Shown: one piece after another, positions 35,601 to 44,635 of the stretch
How the letters are laid out: each line of letters begins with the position of its first letter
Numbering within the stretch: the first letter of the stretch is position 1
Assembly (NCBI GenBank): GCA_017447305.1
Contig: JAFSNY010000039.1
Coordinates: 1 to 57,329, forward strand
Source of the DNA: Bacilli bacterium
GTDB lineage: Bacteria > Bacillota_I > Bacilli_A > RFN20 > CAG-826
Reading direction: 5' to 3'
DNA: 57,329 nucleotides
Translations under genes and position numbers: made by a program
The notes under the pieces: generated by a model
Told to the model about the DNA's origin: nothing
Seen by the model: only the letters and a program-made list of their open reading frames with translations
Database searches by the model: none

Positions 35601-36596
35601 ATGAAGATTAACCCGATTGTCTTAGAACAAAATAAACTGTATAAACCTTACTTTAATCGAATTTTAAATGCGATCAAAAGATATGACCGCATTGTTGTTT
35701 TCCGTCATATTATGCCGGACTTTGACGCGCTTGGAACCCAGATGGGTTTAGCGACTTGGCTTAAGGATAATTTTCCAGATAAAGAGGTTAAAGTTGTCGG
35801 TGACAATCACGTGACCTTTACCCCGCGTGTTTATCCAGTGATGGACTCTTTAAATGACAAGTGGTTCGCCAAACCATTTTTAGGGATCGTTGTCGATGTC
35901 GGAAATGTCAATCGTATCGCTGATCCAAGAATTAAAAAAGCTAAATATAAGATTAAAATTGATCACCATCCAGAAACCGAAGTTTTCGCAAAAGTATCCT
36001 TAACTGATACGAGCAAAGCCGCAGCGGCAGAAATTGTTGCAAATATGCTCATTTGCTGGAAGAAACTTGGTTACGTTTTAAGTGAAGACGCAGCAGCGTA
36101 TCTATATTCTGGCATCGTTGGTGATTCAGGAAGATTCCAGTATTCTTCCACTTCTTCTCATACTTTCGCGGTTTGTGAAGAACTTTTACAATCAGGATTC
36201 AACATTTCTCACGTCTATCAAAAGATGTATGAAAAGAAGATTGATGACCTTAAGGTCACTGCTTATATCCTTAACCACTTCTTCGTTAGTAAAAACGGAG
36301 TGGCGTATTACGTTTTAGATAAAGATATCCAACAAGAACTCAAGATTACCACTGAAAGAGGAAAAGAGAATGTCAACCTCTTCTCCAATATTGAAGGTAT
36401 TAATGCTTGGGCTTCTATTACTGAAGATACGAAAGAACCTTGTTGGAGAGTATCGTTACGCAGTAAAGAAAAGGCTATCAATGGTGTCGCAACGATGTTT
36501 GAAGGCGGAGGACACGCGCAAGCATCTGGCTGCAAGCTAAACACTCTTGATGACTTGCCAAGACTTATCGAAGAACTAGATAAACTCTTCGAATAA
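35601..36596 (+). CDS. nrnA: DHH-family bifunctional oligoribonuclease / pAp phosphatase
   Basis: NrnA degrades nanoRNA and dephosphorylates pAp. Motifs: RHIMPDFDALGTQMGL (the usual H-x-x-x-D-x-D, DHH motif I), VVDVGN, KIDHHPE (motif III) and, in the DHHA1 domain, GGGHAQASGC. I chose the ATG at 35601 preceded by AAAGGTG; an earlier in-frame ATG lies inside ackA. The gene precedes dnaE, as in Bacillus subtilis, with a terminator between them. Confidence 0.94.
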   Translation: MKINPIVLEQNKLYKPYFNRILNAIKRYDRIVVFRHIMPDFDALGTQMGLATWLKDNFPDKEVKVVGDNHVTFTPRVYPVMDSLNDKWFAKPFLGIVVDVGNVNRIADPRIKKAKYKIKIDHHPETEVFAKVSLTDTSKAAAAEIVANMLICWKKLGYVLSEDAAAYLYSGIVGDSGRFQYSSTSSHTFAVCEELLQSGFNISHVYQKMYEKKIDDLKVTAYILNHFFVSKNGVAYYVLDKDIQQELKITTERGKENVNLFSNIEGINAWASITEDTKEPCWRVSLRSKEKAINGVATMFEGGGHAQASGCKLNTLDDLPRLIEELDKLFE

Positions 36597-36615
36597 GAAA
36601 GAATATAATTTAGAA

Positions 36616-36644
36616 AAACATGGACTAGAAAGTTCATGTTTTTT
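36616..36644 (+). terminator. Rho-independent terminator of the ackA-nrnA operon
   Basis: AAACATGGACT pairs with AGTTCATGTTT through 11 base pairs (one G-T), loop AGAA, followed by a T run. Confidence 0.9.
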
Positions 36645-36674
36645 GATGAATTATTATAGATAATTCTATATACT
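36643..36674 (+). promoter_or_regulatory. probable promoter for leaderless dnaE transcription
   Basis: TATACT at 36669-36674 lies seven bases before the ATG of dnaE, and TTGATG at 36643 may be the -35 box (spacing 18-20 depending on the -10 chosen). There is no ribosome site before the ATG, so the mRNA probably begins at the start codon. Confidence 0.4.
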
Positions 36675-36681
36675 TATTTAT

Positions 36682-39600
36682 ATGAGATTTGCTCCACTTC
36701 ATATTTATAGTGCTTATTCCTTTTTGAAAAGTGGTTTGACCACTGAAAGAATTATTTCTTCCGTGATGAAGAATAAGTATTTTGGTGCAGCTATCACTGA
36801 CCTTGGAGTGATGTATGGAATTCCCGAGTTTATTAAGTCGATGGAAAAGATTAAACATCCATTTGTTGTTGGAATGGAAATCGAGCTTGAAGGTAACCAT
36901 TATGGCCTCTATGCACTAAATGAAGAAGGGTATATCAACCTCTGTAAAATATCATCTTCAATCCAAAATAAATCGTTTGATAAAAATACCCTACTTGAAC
37001 ATAAAAATGGAATTCTTTCTATCGTCGATACATCCCTAGGTGAGATTAAAAATAAGTTTGAAGATGTTCTTCTCGATGAAACCGATTTAGCGCGTTATGT
37101 CAACGAATTATCCAAGATGTTTGAGAAGTTTTATCTAGGTGTTGAACTTAAAGAGAGAAATGAGCTTGAATATGTCAGAACGATTAGAAAGTTCGCGAAA
37201 GAGCATACATATGAAAAGGTCGCCTTCCCTCATATCAAATATCAAAACAAGGATGATGCGATTGTTTTAACGATTGTTGAAGCAATCGCTAATGATGAGA
37301 AAATCACCAAAAAGAGCGAAACGGGAAATGAGTGTTTTTTAACGTTAGAAGATTATCAAAGAATCTATGCAGCGGATGAGATGGAGAACACTTGTAAGAT
37401 TATTGAAATGTCGACATTTAACTTCCATAAAAAAAGAGGAGAAATGCTGCATTTTACCAAATCTAAGTCCGATACATATCTAAAAACACTTTGTTTCGAT
37501 GCTTTAAAAGAAAAAGGATTAGCTGATAATCCGCTCTATATTGAACGACTTAATTACGAGTTAGATGTCATTCATTCAATGGGTTACGATGACTACTTTT
37601 TACTCGTTCAAGATTATGTCAATTGGGCGAGAAGTCAAAATATTCTCGTTGGACTTAGAGGTTCTGCTGCGGGATCTTTAGTCACTCATCTTTTAGGTAT
37701 TGCTCCTCTTGATCCAATTGAAAATAATCTCAACTTTGAACGTTTCCTTAATCCTGCGAGAAAGACGATGCCAGATATCGATATTGACTTTATGGATTCA
37801 AGAAGAAATGAAGTTATTGAATATTGCCGTGAAAAATATGGACGCGATAAAGTCGCAAACATTATCACCTATCAAAGTATCTTAGCTAAACAGTCATTAC
37901 GCGATATAGGACGTATTTATGATTATCCTACTAGACATATCGATTTGCTTTCGAAAACACTTTCGGATCCAAAGCTTAGTCTCCGTGAATCTTATCGGAA
38001 GATTCCAGCTTTTAAAGAGCTAGTCGATTCTGATAAATACTTCTTAGAAATCGTTTCTTTTTCTAGTAAAATCGAAGGACTTATTAGACAGTCTGGACTT
38101 CACGCGGCAGGTATCATTTTAAACAGCAATCCAATCAGCGATATCTTGCCAGTTACCTATGATTTAAGTGATAACATCATTTCTCAATATGAGATGGGTT
38201 ATTTAGAAGAACAAGGCATTTTAAAGATGGACTTTTTAGGTCTTACACATTTAAGTGTTGTCGCTTCTTGTGTTGAACTTATTAACGAAAGACATCCTGA
38301 TGCAAAATTAGACTTATTCCATCTGCCTTATGACGATGAAAAAACTTATGAAATAATCCGTTCGCTTCAAACAATGGGTATTTTCCAACTTGAATCATCA
38401 GGAATGAAAAATGCGATTAAGATTATTAAGCCCACTACTTTTAATGATGTCGCCGCTTTACTTGCTTTATTTAGACCTGGACCAATGAGAGAGATTAAAT
38501 CTTATTCCAAACGTAAAGCAGGATTAGAACCAATTCCTAAGATGAGCAAAGACCAAGAAAAGATTTTAGGTCAAACTTATGGAATTATCGTCTATCAGGA
38601 ACAAATCAGCGAACTCGCTGTTGCAATGGCAGGTATGAAGATGAGTGACGCTGATAACTTTAGATGGGCAGTTTCAAAAAAGAAAATCGAACTTCTTTCT
38701 AGTATGAAGGAAGCCTTCATCAATGGCTCCATTAATAATGGTTATTCTAAGGAAGAAGCAACTGATTATTATGATAGAATCGAAAAATTTGCTTTCTATG
38801 GTTTTAATAAATCACACGCTTATGGCTATGCGCTTCTCTCTTGTCAGATGGCGTATCTTAAAGCTTATTATCCTCTCGAATTTTATTCGATTATTTTAAA
38901 GAGTTCTAGTTCCACAAATGACACGAAATTTAACGAGTATATTTCAGAGATGAAGAAACGCAACATCATGATTGTTTCGCCAAATATCAATCGTTCATCA
39001 TTCGATTTTGAGATTTGTGATGAGGGTATTTTATTCCCGCTTAACGCTATTAGAGGAATTAACATCCTAACCAGTGAAAAGATTGTGGAAGAAAGAAAAA
39101 ATGGCGACTTTAGTGATTTCTTCGATTTCGTTGGAAGGATGTTTATACATAAGATTAACGAATCACAAATTAGTAGACTTATTGACGCAGGTGCGTTTGA
39201 CGAACTTCATCCTTCAAGAACATCATTAAGAAATTCTATTCAAATTGCTTTGCAATACGCTGAACTCGCTTATGATGAAAATGGTCAATTATCCTTATCT
39301 CTTGGTTTAGAAAAACCAGCGTTAGTCGAGAGCAAGGATGACCCAATTGATAATCTTGATAAAGAATATGAAGCAATTGGAATTATGCTTTCTGATAATC
39401 CACTTCGTTATAAGAAAGAGATTATTGAAAGAGAAAATATATACACTATTGAACAAGCTCTTCTTTTAGAAGAAGAAAACTATCGTAAAACATTTAAAGT
39501 CGCTGGCATTGTGAGAAATAAGAAAGTTATCAATACCAAAGCGGGATCTCCGATGGCGTTTGTTAAAATCTTTGATGAAACCTCAGAGATGGAAGTTATC

Positions 39601-39747
39601 TTCTTCCCAATGGTTTATAAAGATGCGATAAGAATTACGGACAAAAATAATATCATCGCTATCAGTGGTCACTTTGAAGATAACAAAGGTGAAAAGAGTT
39701 TTATTGGTGAAAGTGTTAGCTTATTGGAGGAAATAGATCATGCCTAA
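36682..39747 (+). CDS. dnaE: DNA polymerase III alpha subunit (DnaE) with degenerate PHP domain
   Basis: DnaE is a replicative polymerase. In 1021 residues it has a PHP domain (1-200), a palm domain with GLRGSAAGSLVTHLLG and the catalytic aspartates of PDIDIDF (near residue 366), fingers with GIFQLESSGMK and a GFNKSHAYGYALLSCQMAYLK motif, a helix-hairpin-helix, and a C-terminal OB domain. The PHP metal ligands are altered: LHIYSAYS instead of LHxHSxYS, and TDLG instead of TDH-G. At 1021 residues it is shorter than E. coli DnaE (1160). It overlaps polA by 8 bases. Confidence 0.96.
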   Translation: MRFAPLHIYSAYSFLKSGLTTERIISSVMKNKYFGAAITDLGVMYGIPEFIKSMEKIKHPFVVGMEIELEGNHYGLYALNEEGYINLCKISSSIQNKSFDKNTLLEHKNGILSIVDTSLGEIKNKFEDVLLDETDLARYVNELSKMFEKFYLGVELKERNELEYVRTIRKFAKEHTYEKVAFPHIKYQNKDDAIVLTIVEAIANDEKITKKSETGNECFLTLEDYQRIYAADEMENTCKIIEMSTFNFHKKRGEMLHFTKSKSDTYLKTLCFDALKEKGLADNPLYIERLNYELDVIHSMGYDDYFLLVQDYVNWARSQNILVGLRGSAAGSLVTHLLGIAPLDPIENNLNFERFLNPARKTMPDIDIDFMDSRRNEVIEYCREKYGRDKVANIITYQSILAKQSLRDIGRIYDYPTRHIDLLSKTLSDPKLSLRESYRKIPAFKELVDSDKYFLEIVSFSSKIEGLIRQSGLHAAGIILNSNPISDILPVTYDLSDNIISQYEMGYLEEQGILKMDFLGLTHLSVVASCVELINERHPDAKLDLFHLPYDDEKTYEIIRSLQTMGIFQLESSGMKNAIKIIKPTTFNDVAALLALFRPGPMREIKSYSKRKAGLEPIPKMSKDQEKILGQTYGIIVYQEQISELAVAMAGMKMSDADNFRWAVSKKKIELLSSMKEAFINGSINNGYSKEEATDYYDRIEKFAFYGFNKSHAYGYALLSCQMAYLKAYYPLEFYSIILKSSSSTNDTKFNEYISEMKKRNIMIVSPNINRSSFDFEICDEGILFPLNAIRGINILTSEKIVEERKNGDFSDFFDFVGRMFIHKINESQISRLIDAGAFDELHPSRTSLRNSIQIALQYAELAYDENGQLSLSLGLEKPALVESKDDPIDNLDKEYEAIGIMLSDNPLRYKKEIIERENIYTIEQALLLEEENYRKTFKVAGIVRNKKVINTKAGSPMAFVKIFDETSEMEVIFFPMVYKDAIRITDKNNIIAISGHFEDNKGEKSFIGESVSLLEEIDHA

Positions 39748-42334
39748 ATTAATTGTCATTGATGGTTATTCGCTTCTCTTTAGAGCGTACTACGCGACCG
39801 CATATCCAGGCGTCGAGATTATGAGATGTAAAGATGGCACTCCTACCAACGCGATTTTTGCTTTCTCCAATATGATTAATAAGATTCTTTCTTCATTAAA
39901 GGAAGGAGAAGCTATTTTTGTTGCTTTAGATGCGGGTAAGCCAACCTTTAGACATGAAGCCATGGAAACATATAAGGCTAACCGTAAACCAGCACCTGAA
40001 GATTTAGTGCCACAGTTTGCTATCGTTAGAGAATTCTTAAACGCGATGAATATCTATAACTTCGAAGAAGAAGGTGTTGAAGGTGATGATATTGCAGGCA
40101 CAGTCGCAAAGAAAGCCGAAGCTGAAGGATATGATGTTTATATCTACACTTCTGACCGTGACTTTATCCAACTTGTCAGTGATAAGATTTCTATCAATGT
40201 TATTCGTAAGGGTTTATCCGATGTCGTAGTAATGACTCCTTCATTAGTCAAAGAAGAATATGGGTTCGAACCTCTCCAAATCATCGATTATAAAGGTTTA
40301 AGAGGAGACTCATCTGATAATCTTCCTGGCATTCCAGGTATCGGAGAAAAAACAGCGGTTAAATTAATCCAAGAATATGGAAACTTTGAAAATATCGTCG
40401 CTCACGCAGAAGAGATTGGCGGAAAAATTGGAAAGAGTTTAATCGAGAATCAAGAGACGGGAAGACTTTGTCGTGATCTTGCGATTATTAAAACTGATGT
40501 TGAACTTCCATTTAGCATCGAAGATACGATTTATCATGGTTATTCATTTGAAAAAATCAACACTTTTGCGCAGAGATATGAACTAAAACAATTCATTTCC
40601 AAAGTCGCTCCTAAATGGAAAAAAGCTGATGAAACAATCACCGATTTAAAAGCGGAAGTTTTAACCTCTTTTGCTGATATTAAAAAACCTGAAGAACTAT
40701 CGATCGCTATCGACTTAGAAGGCGAAGATTATACGAGAGACGCTCTTATTGGTATCGCAATTAATGTTAACGGTCGTCACATCTACATGAGAATTGAAGA
40801 TGTCGTTAAAGATGAATACCTGAAAGCGATATTAAAAGATACAGACGTCAAGAAATATTGTTATGATTTCAAAGCAGTTAAGGTTGCTTTATCAAGATAC
40901 GACATTGAAATAGATGGCTGCATCTTTGATTTACTTCTTGCTGCCTATTTACTCGATCCTTCACCAAAGAGTGATGTTAATAGCGTCATGAATTTCTTTG
41001 GTGTTGATATTCCTAAATCTCAGGAAGTAAGTTTATTACAAGAATTCAATCCTCAAAGACCATTAAGAATTGCATTTTATTCGAGGATGCTATACGAAAA
41101 AGTGAAGAAAGAGATGCAAAAGACTGAAGTTTTAGACTTATTTAATACTTTAGAAATGCCTCTTGCGAACACTTTAGCGAAAATGGAAATTGAAGGTTTT
41201 CCGCTTGATTCAAAGACCCTCGATTCTTTTGGAGATGAATACCGCGCTAAGATGGCGGAATATGAAGAATTAATTTATAAACTCGCTGGATATAAATTCA
41301 ATCTTAATTCTCCAAAACAATTAGGAGAACTACTCTTTGATAAATTAGGACTTCCAAATAATAAGAAAGGATCCACTTCTGTTGAAGTATTAAAAGACCT
41401 TATCGATAAACATCCAATCGTTCCTTTAATTATGGAATATCGGAAATACTTTAAGCTTGTTTCCACTTATATTGATGGACTAAAGCCTCACATTTTAAAG
41501 GACGGAAAAATCCATGCGAAATTCAATCAAGCTTTAACCTCCACTGGGCGTTTGTCATCAAGCGAACCAAACTTACAAAATATCTCGATTCGTGACGAGG
41601 AAGGAAAGATGATTAGGAAAGCATTTTTCTATCCTGATGATAATATAGAAATCCTTTCATTAGATTATTCACAAATTGAACTTAGAATCCTTGCTTCTTT
41701 ATCAAAATGTAAAGGATTACAAGAGATCTTTGAATCTGGAGAAGATATCCATTCCGCGACCGCGAAAAAAGTATTCCACCTCGAAGGAGAACCAACCGCT
41801 AGTCAAAGAAGACAAGCCAAAGCGGTGAACTTTGGAATTATCTATGGAATATCAGATTGGGGACTTTCCGAACAAATTGGAACTAGCGTTGTTGAAGCAA
41901 GAGCGATTATTAATCAGTTCTACGCCTCTTTCCCAGAAGTTATGGATTTCTTTAAGAGCATTATCGCTAATGCGACCAAAGATGGATATGTTTCCACGAT
42001 TTTAGGTCGTAGAAGATATTTAAGAGAGCTTAATGATTCTAACTATGCGACACGAGAATTTGCTAAACGAGCGGCGATGAACGCTCCTATTCAAGGAAGC
42101 GCTGCTGATTTAATTAAACTTGCAATGATAAAAGTTGATAAACTATTAGAAGAATACAATTTGCAAACTAAAATGGTTTGCCAAATCCACGATGAACTTA
42201 TCTTTAAAGTTCCTAAAGAAGAAAAAGAAAAAGTTTATGGTCTTGTTAAAGAGACAATGGAACATGCGATGGAGCTTGATGTTAGTCTTGAAGTCGATGG
42301 AGGATTTGGCAAAGATTGGTACGATGCTAAATAG
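39740..42334 (+). CDS. polA: DNA polymerase I
   Basis: PolA fills gaps and removes primers. The 864 residues contain the 5'-3' exonuclease (1-290; VIDGYSLLFRAYYA, GDDIAGTVA, DSSDNLPGIPGIGEKTA), a reduced 3'-5' exonuclease-like domain (290-460) and the polymerase with motif A LSLDYSQIELRILA, motif B RRQAKAVNFGIIYG and motif C CQIHDELIF. In the middle domain IAIDLEGE keeps a D-x-E pair, but the Tyr/Asp site of motif Exo III is not obvious (IAFYSRMLYEK), so proofreading may be lost, as in Bacillus PolA. The gene lies between dnaE and mutM. Confidence 0.96.
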   Translation: MPKLIVIDGYSLLFRAYYATAYPGVEIMRCKDGTPTNAIFAFSNMINKILSSLKEGEAIFVALDAGKPTFRHEAMETYKANRKPAPEDLVPQFAIVREFLNAMNIYNFEEEGVEGDDIAGTVAKKAEAEGYDVYIYTSDRDFIQLVSDKISINVIRKGLSDVVVMTPSLVKEEYGFEPLQIIDYKGLRGDSSDNLPGIPGIGEKTAVKLIQEYGNFENIVAHAEEIGGKIGKSLIENQETGRLCRDLAIIKTDVELPFSIEDTIYHGYSFEKINTFAQRYELKQFISKVAPKWKKADETITDLKAEVLTSFADIKKPEELSIAIDLEGEDYTRDALIGIAINVNGRHIYMRIEDVVKDEYLKAILKDTDVKKYCYDFKAVKVALSRYDIEIDGCIFDLLLAAYLLDPSPKSDVNSVMNFFGVDIPKSQEVSLLQEFNPQRPLRIAFYSRMLYEKVKKEMQKTEVLDLFNTLEMPLANTLAKMEIEGFPLDSKTLDSFGDEYRAKMAEYEELIYKLAGYKFNLNSPKQLGELLFDKLGLPNNKKGSTSVEVLKDLIDKHPIVPLIMEYRKYFKLVSTYIDGLKPHILKDGKIHAKFNQALTSTGRLSSSEPNLQNISIRDEEGKMIRKAFFYPDDNIEILSLDYSQIELRILASLSKCKGLQEIFESGEDIHSATAKKVFHLEGEPTASQRRQAKAVNFGIIYGISDWGLSEQIGTSVVEARAIINQFYASFPEVMDFFKSIIANATKDGYVSTILGRRRYLRELNDSNYATREFAKRAAMNAPIQGSAADLIKLAMIKVDKLLEEYNLQTKMVCQIHDELIFKVPKEEKEKVYGLVKETMEHAMELDVSLEVDGGFGKDWYDAK

Positions 42335-42342
42335 GAGAAGAT

Positions 42343-43755
42343 ATGCCTGAACTACCAGAAGTAGAAACGATTAAAAACCTTCTTAAACCTCAACTTGTTA
42401 ATCGTAAGATTATAAGGGTTGATATTTTAAGAGAGAAAACAATCCTTGGAGATCCAAATGTTTTTAAATCTTCTTTGGAAGGAGAGATGTTTTTAGATGT
42501 TTCTCGTATTGGTAAATATTTAATCTTCCATTTAACTAATGAAATTGTCTTTATTTCCCATCTTCGTATGGAAGGGAAATATTTTGAATATCATAAAGAT
42601 GAACCAAGCACAAAACATGCGCGAGTTATCTTTTATTTAGATGATGATAGAAAGATTATCTATGATGACTCTCGCTGCTTTGGAATTATGAAATTATCAA
42701 ATGAAAAGTCCTATAAAAATGAAGAAGAAATATCTAAATTAGGACCAGAACCATTTGATATAAAAGATGTCGATTATCTAATTAAGAAAACAAAGAAATC
42801 GGCCTTACCAATCAAGAGTGTTCTTTTAGATCAAACGATTATGACCGGTTTAGGAAATATCTATGTTGATGAAACACTATTTAGAAGTAAAGTTCACCCA
42901 CTTAGAAAAGTTAATTCCATCACTAAAGATGAATGGAAAAAGATATTAGATGATTCCATCCTCGTTTTAAATAATTCCATCAAAGCGGGCGGATCCACAA
43001 TCCGTTCATATCACCCAGGAAAAGGAATCGATGGAAACTTCCAAACCGAGCTTCTTTGCTATGGACACAAAGGAGAGAAATGTCCAGAATGTGGACACGT
43101 CTTCCACTTCATTAAAGTTGGTGGCAGAGGAACGACATTCTGCCCGATGTGTCAAGTAGAAAAGAAGGATAAATTAGTTATCGGAGTAACTGGTAGAATG
43201 GCCGCGGGAAAAAGTGCGTTATTAGAGTATGTCAAATCACTTGGTTATCCAATCATTTCATCCGATGATATCGTCGAGGAACTTTATCAATCGAATGGAG
43301 ATATATATCAATTAATTAGTGAAAAACTTAATATTTCATTTGAGAGAAATTATGTCGATAAGGCTGTTTTAAGGGAACATCTCATCAAGCATCCTAAAGA
43401 TAAATCTAAATTAGAAAAAATCGTTCATCCTCTCGTGAGGAAATATATTAATAAATGGGTTAACGTACAACATGGTGGATTAATCTTTGTTGAAGTGCCT
43501 CTTTTATATGAATCTAAGATGGAAGAAGACTTTGATTTTATCATCGCTTTAGATGTTAATTTAGATATTCAAAAAGAAAGATTAAAAAAGAGGAACGAGT
43601 CCTCTTATCATGATTTGTTAATTATTAATCGCAATAACGCTTTTGACGATTATTCTCACCTTGTTGATTTCCTTATAAATAATAATAAAGATAAAGAGGA
43701 TTTATATCGTCAAATCGATAAGGTGATTAATACACTCCAACATCACCTAAACTAA
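42343..43755 (+). CDS. mutM-coaE: fused formamidopyrimidine-DNA glycosylase and dephospho-CoA kinase (MutM-CoaE)
   Basis: Residues 1-272 are a complete MutM: the catalytic start PELPEVETI (Pro2, Glu3), GKYL with Lys58, MTGLGNIYVDE, SYHPGKG and the zinc finger CPECG ... FCPMC (247-270). Directly after it, without a stop, residues 278-470 are CoaE: P-loop GVTGRMAAGKSALL (281-294), SDDIV in place of the usual DADxI, IVHPLVRK, and FVEVPLLYE. MutM removes oxidised guanine from DNA; CoaE makes coenzyme A from dephospho-CoA. In many Bacilli polA, mutM and coaE are neighbours, so the fusion probably arose by loss of the intergenic stop. The 3' end overlaps the converging dnaI by 29 bases. Confidence 0.93.
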   Translation: MPELPEVETIKNLLKPQLVNRKIIRVDILREKTILGDPNVFKSSLEGEMFLDVSRIGKYLIFHLTNEIVFISHLRMEGKYFEYHKDEPSTKHARVIFYLDDDRKIIYDDSRCFGIMKLSNEKSYKNEEEISKLGPEPFDIKDVDYLIKKTKKSALPIKSVLLDQTIMTGLGNIYVDETLFRSKVHPLRKVNSITKDEWKKILDDSILVLNNSIKAGGSTIRSYHPGKGIDGNFQTELLCYGHKGEKCPECGHVFHFIKVGGRGTTFCPMCQVEKKDKLVIGVTGRMAAGKSALLEYVKSLGYPIISSDDIVEELYQSNGDIYQLISEKLNISFERNYVDKAVLREHLIKHPKDKSKLEKIVHPLVRKYINKWVNVQHGGLIFVEVPLLYESKMEEDFDFIIALDVNLDIQKERLKKRNESSYHDLLIINRNNAFDDYSHLVDFLINNNKDKEDLYRQIDKVINTLQHHLN

Positions 43756-44635
43756 TTTCTTTTTTACATTCGTTTCGAATGATTTTGAAGATTCTTTCCG
43801 CCTGAATTTGGGCGATTTTATTTACGGAATAAAGCGTTTCAATTTGCTCGATTGAATAGTCGGAAGTAAAGATGGTAAATAACTTCTTAGCACTTCTTTT
43901 GATAATGATTTGCATGAGGATAGCGTCTCTAACGAAATCATTTTTATATTCACTACCGAAATCATCGATAACTAAGACTTGGCATGTCGAATATAAATCG
44001 AGCATTTCTTGGAACTTTCTCTTGTTGCTATAGGAGAGGTCGTTAAGCTCTTTAAATCTTAAAGCGGAATTCATAAAGCAAAGAGGGCCTTTCTTTTGTC
44101 TAGCGATATCAACAGCAATACTCGCGGCTAAATAACTTCTTCCGGTATTTGCTTCACCATTGATGAAAATCCATTCATCGGAGACATCTTTAAGATAGTT
44201 AACGTATTTTTTGATGACTTCTTTTCTGGCTTTCGTTTGATCAATTAAACTCAAGTCGTTAGCGATCCAAGCGTCATCAAAATCTCTCACTCTGAATTTA
44301 CCTTCGATTTCCACTTTGTCCAAAACTCTTTTACAAGGGGTCAATTCCCTTTCTAAAAAGCCAAAGTGATAAACGAGTTTGGTGATTAACAAAGGATTGT
44401 CTTTTTTACAATTTTCAATGCCTGGACATTTTGAACAGTAATTTAAATCCTTAACAAGGTCATAGACTTTGACGATGTTTTTCTCAATTACATCATCTGG
44501 CACTCCTAAGTCTTTGAGATATTTAATGGCTTTTGGACAATCAAGATATGCTTGTTTCATCTTGATGTACATCTCTTCATCATCTAGAGATGAAAGGATA
44601 TTTAAATCTCTAATTTTGTCTTTAACATTATCCAT
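43727..44635 (-). CDS. dnaI: primosomal protein DnaI (helicase loader) with altered Walker A
   Basis: DnaI loads the replicative helicase. The N-terminal domain has a zinc cluster (C67, C70, C76 and nearby His/Cys), and the C-terminal AAA+ domain has Walker B LVIDDFGSEY (221-230) and IFTSDYS. The Walker A loop reads GEANTGRS, where the nearly invariant lysine is arginine (Arg166, codon AGA at 44138-44140). I start at the ATG at 44635, preceded by AGGAGG and overlapping the end of dnaB by 8 bases. Length 302 matches the family. Confidence 0.93.
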   Translation of the reverse strand: MDNVKDKIRDLNILSSLDDEEMYIKMKQAYLDCPKAIKYLKDLGVPDDVIEKNIVKVYDLVKDLNYCSKCPGIENCKKDNPLLITKLVYHFGFLERELTPCKRVLDKVEIEGKFRVRDFDDAWIANDLSLIDQTKARKEVIKKYVNYLKDVSDEWIFINGEANTGRSYLAASIAVDIARQKKGPLCFMNSALRFKELNDLSYSNKRKFQEMLDLYSTCQVLVIDDFGSEYKNDFVRDAILMQIIIKRSAKKLFTIFTSDYSIEQIETLYSVNKIAQIQAERIFKIIRNECKKEISLGDVGVY

